A DNA stretch of 49,963 nt. Source: M3007 sp038203695. Lineage in GTDB: Bacteria > Bacteroidota > Bacteroidia > Chitinophagales > Saprospiraceae. The position numbers were made by a program, and so were the translations under genes. Position 1 is the stretch's first letter; each line of letters opens with the position of its first letter. This document shows, piece by piece, positions 7,938 through 15,184 of this stretch. The stretch is taken from assembly GCA_038203695.1 (NCBI GenBank), contig JBBRDQ010000010.1, positions 1 to 49,963 on the forward strand, written 5' to 3'. A model generated the notes under the pieces. That model had not been told where the DNA came from. It searched no databases and saw only the letters and a list, made by a program, of their open reading frames with translations.

Positions 7938-9050
7938 CTACATCTTTTCCAGTAATAACTGTCCGATTGCCGGTACGGCGTATAAACGCAGCAGGCCCTG
8001 CCGTTTCGAACGGGTCAATTCCTGCGCCATGGCCAGTCGAAGATCGTTGGGCAATAAATCCAGCAGGATAAACTGCTGTAAATTAATCAGTTCTGCTTCC
8101 GATAGTTCCTGCGGGCGCAACAGGAGATGATTGTTCAGTCGCGTCACGACCACCGAAAGTACATCCAGGCGTTTGGTATTGCCGTCATTGACCAGCCGGT
8201 CCAGCCGGTTGACAATGGTGGCAAAGTCTTCCGTGCCCAGTATTTCTTCCGGTGCCGGGAGCCGGTCCAGGTTCAGATTGACAAAATTGATAAATGCCTG
8301 CGTAGTCGCTTCGTCCAGCGTGGCATCGGCCAGCAATTTTACCAGCGGCAATTGATCGCGCAAACTGGCAATCGGACGGATCGCTTGAAAAAACTGTACC
8401 AGCGAACGGGGGGTGGTGCGCCGCCCGTTCACCAGCTCTGGATACGCGAGTACGAAATCTTGGCCGCGCTCATCCACGCCGGCGCGTTCCGCCCAGCGTG
8501 CCCATGATTTGGCGTCGAACTCCATGGTGACGTGCAACATACGGGTGAGCATGGCGTCGTCGAGCGTCGTCACGGAATAATCGCCGCCGTCCGGGTTGGC
8601 CGTGAGTACGATCAGCCAGTTGCGTGGCAATTGCCAGGACACCAGTTCGTAGTTTTGCAACAGTTGCATGATGCCGCGCAAAATACGGTCGTCGGCACGA
8701 TTCACGTCATCGAGCAGCAGAATGCCCGGACCCGCGTGTTGCGGCACCCATTCCGGGGCGACAAAACGGGTGACGTCGCCTTTTTCAGCATCCCTGGCGA
8801 TCTGAGGCATACCGACCAGGTCGCCCATTTCTTCAAATTGTGCCGGGGCGATGTAGATAAAATCGCAGCCCCGCGCCTTGGCCAGGTCGCGCACTAATTC
8901 TGTTTTGCCGATCCCGTGCAACCCCCAGATACAGACGGGCGTGGGGCGTTCGGTGGGTGATTCGGCCTGCATCATGGCATCCAGCGCGTGTTCGAGCAGG
9001 ATTGTGACAGCATCGGCGTTGACTTTTGCGCCGTAAGTGATATAATTCAA
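7938..9050 (-). CDS. MoxR-like AAA+ ATPase
   Basis: A 370-residue AAA+ ATPase of the MoxR/RavA-like group, which acts as a chaperone or maturation factor often paired with VWA proteins. Walker A is GLHGIGKT (43-50), Walker B ILLLDD (110-115) followed by NRAD, and sensor 1 is the Asn in VLTANPD (152). A helical C-terminal region follows. A -7 box (TACCTTTG, 9074-9081) lies 24 bp upstream, and the gene opens the minus-strand cluster that continues with the VWA-like and SpoIIM-type proteins. The 119-bp gap to the next gene leaves open whether all are on one transcript. Family call strong; substrate unknown. Confidence 0.88.
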   Translation of the reverse strand: MNYITYGAKVNADAVTILLEHALDAMMQAESPTERPTPVCIWGLHGIGKTELVRDLAKARGCDFIYIAPAQFEEMGDLVGMPQIARDAEKGDVTRFVAPEWVPQHAGPGILLLDDVNRADDRILRGIMQLLQNYELVSWQLPRNWLIVLTANPDGGDYSVTTLDDAMLTRMLHVTMEFDAKSWARWAERAGVDERGQDFVLAYPELVNGRRTTPRSLVQFFQAIRPIASLRDQLPLVKLLADATLDEATTQAFINFVNLNLDRLPAPEEILGTEDFATIVNRLDRLVNDGNTKRLDVLSVVVTRLNNHLLLRPQELSEAELINLQQFILLDLLPNDLRLAMAQELTRSKRQGLLRLYAVPAIGQLLLEKM

Positions 9051-9073
9051 AGGTGCTATGTGTAGATGAGCAA

Positions 9074-9081
9074 CAAAGGTA
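9074..9081 (-). promoter_or_regulatory. -7 promoter box for the MoxR-type gene
   Basis: On the minus strand this reads TACCTTTG, an exact match to the Bacteroidota -7 consensus TAnnTTTG, 24 bases before the start at 9050. A clear TTTG -33 element was not found. Confidence 0.5.
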
Positions 9082-9232
9082 CGGACCTGCCCGGTGAAAT
9101 AAATGGTACGTTTTCAGGTGCGAAGACAGATATCGACCCCAATGATATGAATTTGCAGATTTTTACCCACTTTTGCCAAAATATTAGCGTTATCACGCTC
9201 CAACTAATCCCGAAACTCAAAACGCGCCGGCT

Positions 9233-10378
9233 ATGTTGCATTACAACCTCAGTTACTGGGAAAAAGAAATTTTCTTTAAAAATATTGATGTTGCCGTGAT
9301 CGGCAGCGGCATTGTAGGACTTACTGCAGCCATTCATTGCAAAACACAACATCCCGATCTGCATGTGGTTGTGCTGGAGCGTGGTGCATTGCCCATCGGG
9401 GCCAGTACCCGCAATGCAGGATTTGCTTGTTTTGGCTCCATGACCGAACTGCTCGACGACCTCACACGCATGCGTGAAGACGATCTGTTGGGCGTGGTGG
9501 AAAAACGCTGGCAGGGTTTGCAACGACTGCGTTCGCTGGTCGGCGATGAACATTTAGACCTTCAAATGCTCGGCGGCTATGAAATGTTCACCGATGACGA
9601 AGAAGACTCATTTCAGGAGTGTGTGGCAAGACTGCCCGAATTCAATGAAAAAATCGGCGCAATTACCGGATATGCCGAAGGGTACAAAGTTGTGGATGAG
9701 CGTTTGCCGGGCTTTAAGTTTCGGGGGGTGCGTCACCTTATCTTGAACCAGCCGGAAGGGCAGGTACACACTGGAAAGATGATGGCGCGGCTGCTTAAAA
9801 TTGCCGAACAAAAAGGCGTACACATTTTTAACGGGTTCGCAATCAATAAGATAGAAGACGGCACCCAGGGTGTGGAACTGGAAACCTCGTTTGGGTGGAC
9901 CTTCCAGGCCGCCAAAGTGCTGGTGGCGGTCAATGGATTTGCGCAGCAATTATTTGCCCAGTTGGAAGTGACGCCTGCCCGCAATCAGGTGCTGATCACC
10001 AAGCCCATCGCCGGCTTACCGGTACAGGGTTGTTTCCATTACGACCGTGGTTATTATTATTTCCGCAATATAGACGGCCGCATTCTGCTGGGCGGCGGTC
10101 GTCACCTGGCGTTTGAAGAAGAAAAGACGGATCAATTCGGTACGACAGAGATCATTCGCAGCGCTTTGGTGCAGTTGCTCAACACCGTTATTTGTCCGGG
10201 CCAAAAAGTCGAAGTTGATGGCTGGTGGTCTGGCATCCTGGGCCTTGGCCCGGTAAAAAAGCCGATTATTCAACATGTATCACCCAATGTAGTCGTATCA
10301 GTACGCCTGAACGGCATGGGCGTGGCGATTGGGACGCTAGTGGGACAGGAAGGCGCGGAATTGTGTTTGGGGGCTTAG
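9233..10378 (+). CDS. FAD-dependent oxidoreductase (DAO family)
   Basis: A 381-residue flavoprotein of the D-amino-acid-oxidase superfamily, which oxidises amines or hydroxy/amino acids with FAD. The dinucleotide-binding motif is GSGIVG at residues 24-29, followed by the ribose-binding Glu in VVLERG (about 49) and the conserved GASTRNAGFACFG segment that contacts FAD. The C-terminal LNGMGVAIGTLVG closes the FAD site. The N-terminal 18 residues (LHYNLSYWEKEIFF) are common in Bacteroidota homologues and support the start at 9233. The substrate cannot be read from sequence. Its stop codon lies 3 bp from that of the convergent Abi gene. Confidence 0.85.
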   Translation: MLHYNLSYWEKEIFFKNIDVAVIGSGIVGLTAAIHCKTQHPDLHVVVLERGALPIGASTRNAGFACFGSMTELLDDLTRMREDDLLGVVEKRWQGLQRLRSLVGDEHLDLQMLGGYEMFTDDEEDSFQECVARLPEFNEKIGAITGYAEGYKVVDERLPGFKFRGVRHLILNQPEGQVHTGKMMARLLKIAEQKGVHIFNGFAINKIEDGTQGVELETSFGWTFQAAKVLVAVNGFAQQLFAQLEVTPARNQVLITKPIAGLPVQGCFHYDRGYYYFRNIDGRILLGGGRHLAFEEEKTDQFGTTEIIRSALVQLLNTVICPGQKVEVDGWWSGILGLGPVKKPIIQHVSPNVVVSVRLNGMGVAIGTLVGQEGAELCLGA

Positions 10379-10381
10379 ATA

Positions 10382-11278
10382 TTACGTCCATAATGGCTCT
10401 TCTTCCCATTTAGGCTTGAAGCCCATCGTTTTTAAATTAGCATTGGGATACAGTTTTAAAAGTTCTTGAATTTTCTTGCCGAAATTATTGCCCGGACTTA
10501 TCCGATTCAAAAAATATCGAATACAACAAAGAGTAGTAAATATTTTATGTTGTTCAGTCAAGTCAATGGATATCCATGCATACTTGGGGCGATTTGGTAT
10601 TTGTGGAGCAATGATAATCTGGCGATTCCATAATCTACTGTGGTGGGCGCAAATATTTCGAATATGGCTAAATGTTTTCATCCAACTTTCCAATAAAAAA
10701 GGATGTGCAAGGCCAAAATGGGTAGCAATTTGCTTCTTTTCTGGACTTAAAGCCAGATTATCATACATTTTAGACAATGTACTAATAGTGCACACTTCTA
10801 AAGCCATCCATGCTGGTGGACGACCGGGGCTAGTATACTTAGACTTGTAATGTTTAATAAATTCTTCTTGCGAGCGCTTTATTTCCTTGTCCAAACGCTC
10901 CAAGTCCGAATTAAATATATGGGATTTGCGAAAATGGTCCGAATTTTCGTACCACTGGCTGCCATGTTTCATGGAATATTGGTAGATAATTTGAGTGCGA
11001 AGGGCAATTTCAACCTTTTCAAGAGCATCAAAAATAATAACCCTTAACTTTCTATCTAAAACATAGTCATTCAATACCTGCTCGAAAGGAGTTGGTTTCC
11101 AGAATGGATGATCCGGGACTTTGTTGTTTTGATACGGGTAAGTGTAAGCCCGAAGGCGATAATAACTGATATGTGACAGGTAATGTTCTGCAGCTTGTTT
11201 ATCAGTGAACACCATGCCTCTTCTTTCGAGCGCGGTGATTTGATCAGATATAGATATAGCGGGCTTGGTGTATTTCAT
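10382..11278 (-). CDS. Abi_2 (AbiD/AbiF-like) abortive infection protein
   Basis: A 298-residue protein of the Abi_2 family, whose known members (AbiD, AbiF in lactococci) abort phage infection. The N-terminal pattern ISDQITALERRGM, HYLSHISYYRLRAY is typical. Near the C-terminus, RNICAHHSRLWNR supplies the Rx4H motif (Arg207, His212) of HEPN-type ribonucleases, so RNA cleavage is a reasonable inference. The start at 11278 is preferred over 11317 because the family begins near KPAISISDQI. Sampled stretches of the gene are about 35-40% GC against about 57% in the neighbouring oxidoreductase, which suggests transfer. No antitoxin partner gene is visible beside it. Confidence 0.85.
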   Translation of the reverse strand: MKYTKPAISISDQITALERRGMVFTDKQAAEHYLSHISYYRLRAYTYPYQNNKVPDHPFWKPTPFEQVLNDYVLDRKLRVIIFDALEKVEIALRTQIIYQYSMKHGSQWYENSDHFRKSHIFNSDLERLDKEIKRSQEEFIKHYKSKYTSPGRPPAWMALEVCTISTLSKMYDNLALSPEKKQIATHFGLAHPFLLESWMKTFSHIRNICAHHSRLWNRQIIIAPQIPNRPKYAWISIDLTEQHKIFTTLCCIRYFLNRISPGNNFGKKIQELLKLYPNANLKTMGFKPKWEEEPLWT

Positions 11279-11385
11279 GCGTATAAAAAAAGAAAACCCG
11301 CCCGGGTGCGCTTGCAAGCAGTGGCGTGGCAGGTCTTATTGAGTGCAAATGTACGTATAGCGCAATCACATTTTCAAATTTAACT

Positions 11386-11625
11386 TCAGCGCATCTTACA
11401 TTTCGGCAGTGACCCACCACGACATGTTGCCTTCAAGCAATAAGGACAGCGCAAGACTAACCTACTACACTCGTACGCATAGAAGGACAGGGCGACATTG
11501 GTGGTGTCTTTCCGGCAGCCGTTCCAGAAGAGGAACACGTCTTCTGGAACGTCGGCGAAGAGTTCTTAGATGAGCTGTTCTGCCAGTTTTGCTACGAGTG
11601 GTGGAAGCAACTTGTCATAAAAAAT
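11386..11625 (-). pseudogene. decayed gene with a C-terminal cysteine cluster
   Basis: Read on the minus strand this stretch gives about 80 codons of protein-like sequence broken by a single in-frame TAA at 11566-11568, with no start codon at its upstream end. The downstream half includes FADVPEDVFLFWNGCRKD and FYAYECSRLVLRCPYC, then ends TCRGGSLPKCKMR and a TGA (11386-11388). Cysteines in C..C and C......C spacing suggest a former zinc-binding tail. The upstream piece reads FYDKLLPPLVAKLAEQLI. I do not recognise the family; a transposase or other mobile-element protein is possible. It lies between the Abi gene and the Bax-inhibitor gene. A 10-bp inverted repeat (11521-11530 with 11541-11550) falls inside it. 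Confidence 0.6.
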
Positions 11626-11740
11626 TCACGGTAGATTCCAATCGCGTTTGAGATAGCATCCAGCGTTTATTGGGGGAAACAATCCTAAAGGGACCAGATT
11701 TTGTCATTATAAATAACAGTGCAAAAGCAAAATAAATGAG

Positions 11741-11781
11741 AAAAGTGCTGCCGAAGGGAACCTCCCTCCGGCAGCACTTTT
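11741..11781. terminator. terminator after the Bax-inhibitor-1 gene
   Basis: AAAAGTGCTGCCG (11741-11753) pairs perfectly with CGGCAGCACTTTT (11769-11781), and a short inner AGGG/CCCT helix extends it. On the minus strand it lies 14 bases after the stop at 11796 and is followed by a T-rich stretch. Confidence 0.8.
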
Positions 11782-11795
11782 CATCTGCTAGCCCC

Positions 11796-12494
11796 TTATT
11801 TCCGCCGTCCAAAAATCCGCAGCAAAAACAAAAACAGGTTGATAAAATCAAGGTACAACGTCAGTGCTCCCATGATCGCTTCCTTGCGATCTTCCTCCGT
11901 GCCCTCGTTGCCGATGATGTTCATGTTTTTTATTTTTTGGGTGTCGTAAGCGACCAAACCCACAAAAATCAATACGCCGGCGTACGTGATAATCCAGTAC
12001 AACGTGCTGTTGCTCCAAAACCAGTTGACGATCGAGGCAATGATCAATCCAAAAAGGGCCATCATCAATAGATTGCCCAATGTGGTCAGGTCTCGTTTAG
12101 TCGTATAGCCGTACAGACTCATGGCGCCGAACGTACCGGCAGTGATCAAAAAAGTAGAAGCGATGGAGCCTGCGGTAAAGACCAGAAAGATGACGGCCAG
12201 GGTGAGCCCGTTCAGCGCCGCATACCCGATAAAAGCCGCAGTGGCTGTTGCGGCGGACATCCGTTGTACGGCCAGGGAAAGCCAGCCGACCAGCGCCAGT
12301 TCACCGAACAATAAGGCATAAAAGACCAGGCGGTTGCCAAAAATGACCTGCACGAGGGCCGGTGTGCTGGCGACAAACATCGCTACGGCCGCAGTAATAA
12401 AAAGTGCGCCCGACATCCAACCGTATACTTTGGTGATGAAACTGGCCTGTTCGCGTTGGATATCTTCCGGGGTAAGGGTGATGGGTGTGTACAT
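11796..12494 (-). CDS. Bax inhibitor-1/YccA family membrane protein
   Basis: A 232-residue protein with seven predicted membrane helices, the architecture of the Bax inhibitor-1 (TMBIM) family; bacterial members are linked to ion leak and quality control at the inner membrane. Family marks are the N-terminal FITKVYGWMSGALFITA, the central GTFGAMSLYGYTTKRDLT and the C-terminal LIFVGLVAYDTQKIKNM followed by GALTLYLDFINLFLFLLRIFG. The conserved Asp residues in the last motifs are present. The length is normal. It is a single-gene unit with its own promoter (12535-12566) and terminator (11741-11781). Confidence 0.9.
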   Translation of the reverse strand: MYTPITLTPEDIQREQASFITKVYGWMSGALFITAAVAMFVASTPALVQVIFGNRLVFYALLFGELALVGWLSLAVQRMSAATATAAFIGYAALNGLTLAVIFLVFTAGSIASTFLITAGTFGAMSLYGYTTKRDLTTLGNLLMMALFGLIIASIVNWFWSNSTLYWIITYAGVLIFVGLVAYDTQKIKNMNIIGNEGTEEDRKEAIMGALTLYLDFINLFLFLLRIFGRRK

Positions 12495-12534
12495 GTGGTG
12501 TTGATTTTGGTGAGCAACGTTGATTTTTTAGCCT

Positions 12535-12566
12535 CAAAAATACCTATCCACTCCCGAACTACCAAC
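12535..12566 (-). promoter_or_regulatory. promoter of the Bax-inhibitor-1 gene
   Basis: On the minus strand TTGG (12563-12566) and TATTTTTG (12535-12542) are 19 bases apart, close to the Bacteroidota pair TTTG-N19-TAnnTTTG. The box ends about 40 bases before the start codon at 12494. Confidence 0.6.
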
Positions 12567-12660
12567 TGCAAGGGTAAATTTACACCCGCATGTCATCCTT
12601 CTTGCTCTTTTGTTGTTCAAGCGTATAGCTCCAATCGACCGGTAACAAATCCAACCACAC

Positions 12661-13563
12661 ATGCAAACCATTTTACTCGCCGGTGGCTCCGGCCTTATCG
12701 GTACCCGTCTCAGCGAACTGCTGCGTGCCAAAGGATACACGGTGCGCCTACTCACCCGCACACCCAAAGGTTCCGGCCAATTTGCCTGGGATCCTGCTAA
12801 AGGGCAAATCGACGATGCCGCACTGGCTGGTGTACATGCGGTGGTCAATCTGGCCGGTGCCGGTATTGCCGATGAACGCTGGTCCGAAAAACGCAAACGC
12901 CTGCTGGTCGACAGCCGGGTCCAAAGTGCTGGGGTGCTGCGCGACGCGTTGCTGCGCACCGGCGTACAACCAAGCGTTTACTTGTCGGCTTCGGCGATTG
13001 GTTATTATGGCAATTCCGGCGAACAAAGCATGCGTGAAACAGATGCACCCGTGGACGATAGTTTTATGGTTGACTGTTGCCGGCAATGGGAGCAGGCTGC
13101 CGATTTGATCGGCAATATGGGTATTCGTACGGTGAAGTTGCGCATTGGCGTAGTGCTGGCCAAAGAAGGCGGCGCGCTGGCAGAATTCGTGCGGCCTCTA
13201 CAGTTTGGTTTGGGCGCTTACTTTGGCGACGGACAAGCCTGGTACTCCTGGATTCATCGCGACGATGTATGCCGGATTTTTATCTGGGCGCTTGAAAATG
13301 AACAGGTTACCGGTGTATACAACGCTGTGGCACCCCATCCGGAACGGATTAAACCATTGGTACAGCAGATTGCCAAGGCCCGGCATCGCCCTGCCCTTAT
13401 CGTACCGGCACCTGCCTTTGCTATGCGCCTGATTTTTGGTGAAATGTCGGCGGTCATCCTGAACAGCAACCTTATTGCCGATAACAAAGTGCGCACTGCC
13501 GGATATGACTTTCAATATCCGACGCTTCAAGGTGCTTTAGCCGCGATTTTTGCCGGGAAATAA
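12661..13563 (+). CDS. TIGR01777-family NAD(P)-dependent epimerase-like oxidoreductase
   Basis: A 300-residue extended short-chain dehydrogenase of the TIGR01777 group (E. coli YfcH-like, human SDR39U1), whose substrate is unknown. The NAD(P)-binding motif is GGSGLIG at 8-14. The family segment VNLAGAGIADERWSEKRKR follows, then SASAIGYYGN, where the usual Tyr of the active site is found. The C-terminal DUF1731-like region includes VYNAVAPHPERIK and PAFAMRLIFGEMS. The length is standard. It is divergent from the Bax-inhibitor gene and convergent with the small gene at 13645. Confidence 0.88.
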   Translation: MQTILLAGGSGLIGTRLSELLRAKGYTVRLLTRTPKGSGQFAWDPAKGQIDDAALAGVHAVVNLAGAGIADERWSEKRKRLLVDSRVQSAGVLRDALLRTGVQPSVYLSASAIGYYGNSGEQSMRETDAPVDDSFMVDCCRQWEQAADLIGNMGIRTVKLRIGVVLAKEGGALAEFVRPLQFGLGAYFGDGQAWYSWIHRDDVCRIFIWALENEQVTGVYNAVAPHPERIKPLVQQIAKARHRPALIVPAPAFAMRLIFGEMSAVILNSNLIADNKVRTAGYDFQYPTLQGALAAIFAGK

Positions 13564-13574
13564 GTATGAAAAAC

Positions 13575-13610
13575 AAATCCCCCGCTCCGGTGTACCGGAA
13601 CGAGGGATTT
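13575..13610. terminator. bidirectional terminator
   Basis: AAATCCC(C)CG(C)TCCGGT pairs with ACCGGA(A)CG(A)GGGATTT around a two-base loop. It lies 11 bases after the stop at 13563 and 35 bases from the convergent stop at 13645, so it can serve both genes. Confidence 0.75.
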
Positions 13611-13644
13611 CGTTTGGTTAGTTTGGAAACGCCGTCAATTGGGT

Positions 13645-13884
13645 CTAATATTGGGCTTCCAAAGCTGTTTTTGTGCTGTATTGAAGAATACGATTCAGGA
13701 CCGCGTTAGACGGATTGAATTGTACTTTGGGTAGTTGGTTTTTTGCCAGGGCCAAATCGTCGAACACGCCGTGCATCTCGAAGTCTTCTTCGAGCAGGTG
13801 CACGAGTTCCACGGCTTCACCGGCTGGCAGTTCGTGATACAGAAATTGTATCAACGCATTTTCGTAGGTGTATGTTTCTTCCAT
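13645..13884 (-). CDS. small conserved protein, possibly anti-sigma-like
   Basis: A 79-residue acidic protein starting MEETYTYENALIQFLYHELP. The AGEAVELVHLLEEDFEMHG stretch is helical, and the pattern of a short N-terminal helix followed by an acidic helix recalls small Bacteroidota proteins that resemble the cytoplasmic part of anti-sigma factors; this is a weak inference. The start at 13884 is chosen because the 31 residues upstream from 13977 are basic and compositionally unlike the rest. It is on the same strand as the dCTP deaminase gene, 138 bp downstream. Confidence 0.6.
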   Translation of the reverse strand: MEETYTYENALIQFLYHELPAGEAVELVHLLEEDFEMHGVFDDLALAKNQLPKVQFNPSNAVLNRILQYSTKTALEAQY

Positions 13885-14022
13885 AGGCGGCTGAGCCCTT
13901 TTTTTAAACTTGGATAAATTGATGAATTTATGCCCGTAAAACAATACACTTAGCGTGGTTATTGTTTTTTGCCGCATAATATTTCAAACTTTAACATTGT
14001 ATCTTTTGAATGGATTTATTTT

Positions 14023-14559
14023 CTAGAGAAAATTTTTCCACATCATACTCTCGACGGGTTTATCGGTCCTTTGGTTGTATTTGGCACTCTGTTTTTTGTT
14101 ATAATAATTTTCAATGTCGCCTTCGACCAGAAAATAGATGAGTTGACCGACGGGCATGTGCGCATAGACCCGCACCGGCTGCACACAGGAAATTTCGAGG
14201 GTCCAGGTATTGCAAAAACCGACGTCGCCTTTGCCGGCTGTTGCATGTATATCGATGCCGAGGCGGCCGATGCTGCTTTTGCCTTCCAAAAAAGGCACTG
14301 AATTATGCGTTTCGGTGTATTCTTCGGTTACGCCCAGGTACAGCGTACCCGGCTGTAGCACAAACCCTTCTTCTGGAATTTCAAATTCATCGATCTGATT
14401 ATGCAGTTTGGCATCCAGCACCCGGTCGCGGTAAACGGCTAAATATTTCCCCAAATGCACATCGTAGGAATTAGTCCCCAGGCATTCGGGGCGGAATGGT
14501 TCGATGACGATTTCGCCGCGCTCGCGGGCGGCCAATATTTTTTTGTCGGTCAGAATCAT
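14023..14559 (-). CDS. dcd: dCTP deaminase
   Basis: A 178-residue enzyme that converts dCTP to dUTP and ammonia, feeding dTMP synthesis. Family motifs are LGTNSYDVHLG, GVTEEY, FLEGKSSIGRLGI (substrate-binding Ser/Arg) and HATAGKGDVGFCNTWTLEI, which carries the catalytic Glu, followed by MPVGQLIYF. Length and ends match the homotrimeric family of bacteria. Whether it also hydrolyses dUTP (bifunctional type) cannot be told from sequence alone. A -7 box lies at 14605-14612, and the gene is divergent from the CoA-binding gene at 14699. Confidence 0.93.
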   Translation of the reverse strand: MILTDKKILAARERGEIVIEPFRPECLGTNSYDVHLGKYLAVYRDRVLDAKLHNQIDEFEIPEEGFVLQPGTLYLGVTEEYTETHNSVPFLEGKSSIGRLGIDIHATAGKGDVGFCNTWTLEISCVQPVRVYAHMPVGQLIYFLVEGDIENYYNKKQSAKYNQRTDKPVESMMWKNFL

Positions 14560-14604
14560 TGAAAGTTATGCGTTCTAAGTGCTGCGTTATTGCTCAAAAG
14601 CCGG

Positions 14605-14612
14605 CAAAAGTA
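14605..14612 (-). promoter_or_regulatory. -7 promoter box for dcd
   Basis: TACTTTTG on the minus strand, an exact TAnnTTTG match, 45 bases before the dcd start. It lies just next to the -33 element of the divergent promoter at 14620, so the two promoters overlap. Confidence 0.45.
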
Positions 14613-14619
14613 GCCGTTA

Positions 14620-14650
14620 TTTGTGTAAAAATCCTGCAAGTCTAACTTTT
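14620..14650 (+). promoter_or_regulatory. promoter of the CoA-binding protein gene
   Basis: TTTG (14620-14623) and TAACTTTT (14643-14650) are exactly 19 bases apart, matching TTTG-N19-TAnnTTTG except for the last base. The start codon at 14699 is 48 bases further on. Confidence 0.65.
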
Positions 14651-14698
14651 AACACAGTTGCTTGTTTTATTTTTTTACCTGCTAAAGTCAATTACAAC

Positions 14699-15058
14699 AT
14701 GAAAAAAACGCTTGTACTCGGCGCTACGACCAATCCGGAACGCTACGCCTATATTGCTGCGCATCGCCTTTTGAAACACGGACATACCATTGTGCCCGTC
14801 GGCATTCAAACCGGACAAATCGACGGCGTGGAGATTTTACACGGCCAGCCTGATGTTGCCGATGTAGACACGGTGACGCTCTACGTCGGCCCACAACGGC
14901 AGACCCCATACTATGATTACATTCTCGGCTTGCAACCGAAGCGGATCATTTTTAATCCCGGCACCGAAAATCCGGAACTGGAAAAATTGGCCGCCGACCA
15001 GGGGATTGAAACAGTGGAGGGCTGTACGCTGGTGATGTTGTCGATCGGTGCGTATTGA
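14699..15058 (+). CDS. CoA-binding (YccU-like) domain protein
   Basis: A 119-residue Rossmann-fold protein of the CoA_binding_2 family, expected to bind a nucleotide such as CoA; the physiological role is unknown. It starts KKTLVLGATTNPERYAY, with GATTNPERY forming the phosphate-binding loop, and continues with HGHTIVPVGIQTGQIDG, TVTLYVGPQRQ and RIIFNPGTENPEL, all typical of the family. The start at 14699 fits the promoter at 14620-14650; the ATG at 14579 lies upstream of that promoter and is rejected. Confidence 0.85.
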   Translation: MKKTLVLGATTNPERYAYIAAHRLLKHGHTIVPVGIQTGQIDGVEILHGQPDVADVDTVTLYVGPQRQTPYYDYILGLQPKRIIFNPGTENPELEKLAADQGIETVEGCTLVMLSIGAY

Positions 15059-15184
15059 TCTATTAGCAGTCGGGAGTAACGCATAATCCATAACTTTTTG
15101 AAACATTTTATTTGAAATCTTTCCTTCCTGCGCATTCTTGTTACCTTCGCCCGGAATAGCCGCATCAACTACTATGAGTGAAGT

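Noticed and set aside
9056..9553. 165-codon minus-strand frame
   Set aside because: It overlaps the promoter region and the N-terminal FAD-binding part of the oxidoreductase on the other strand.
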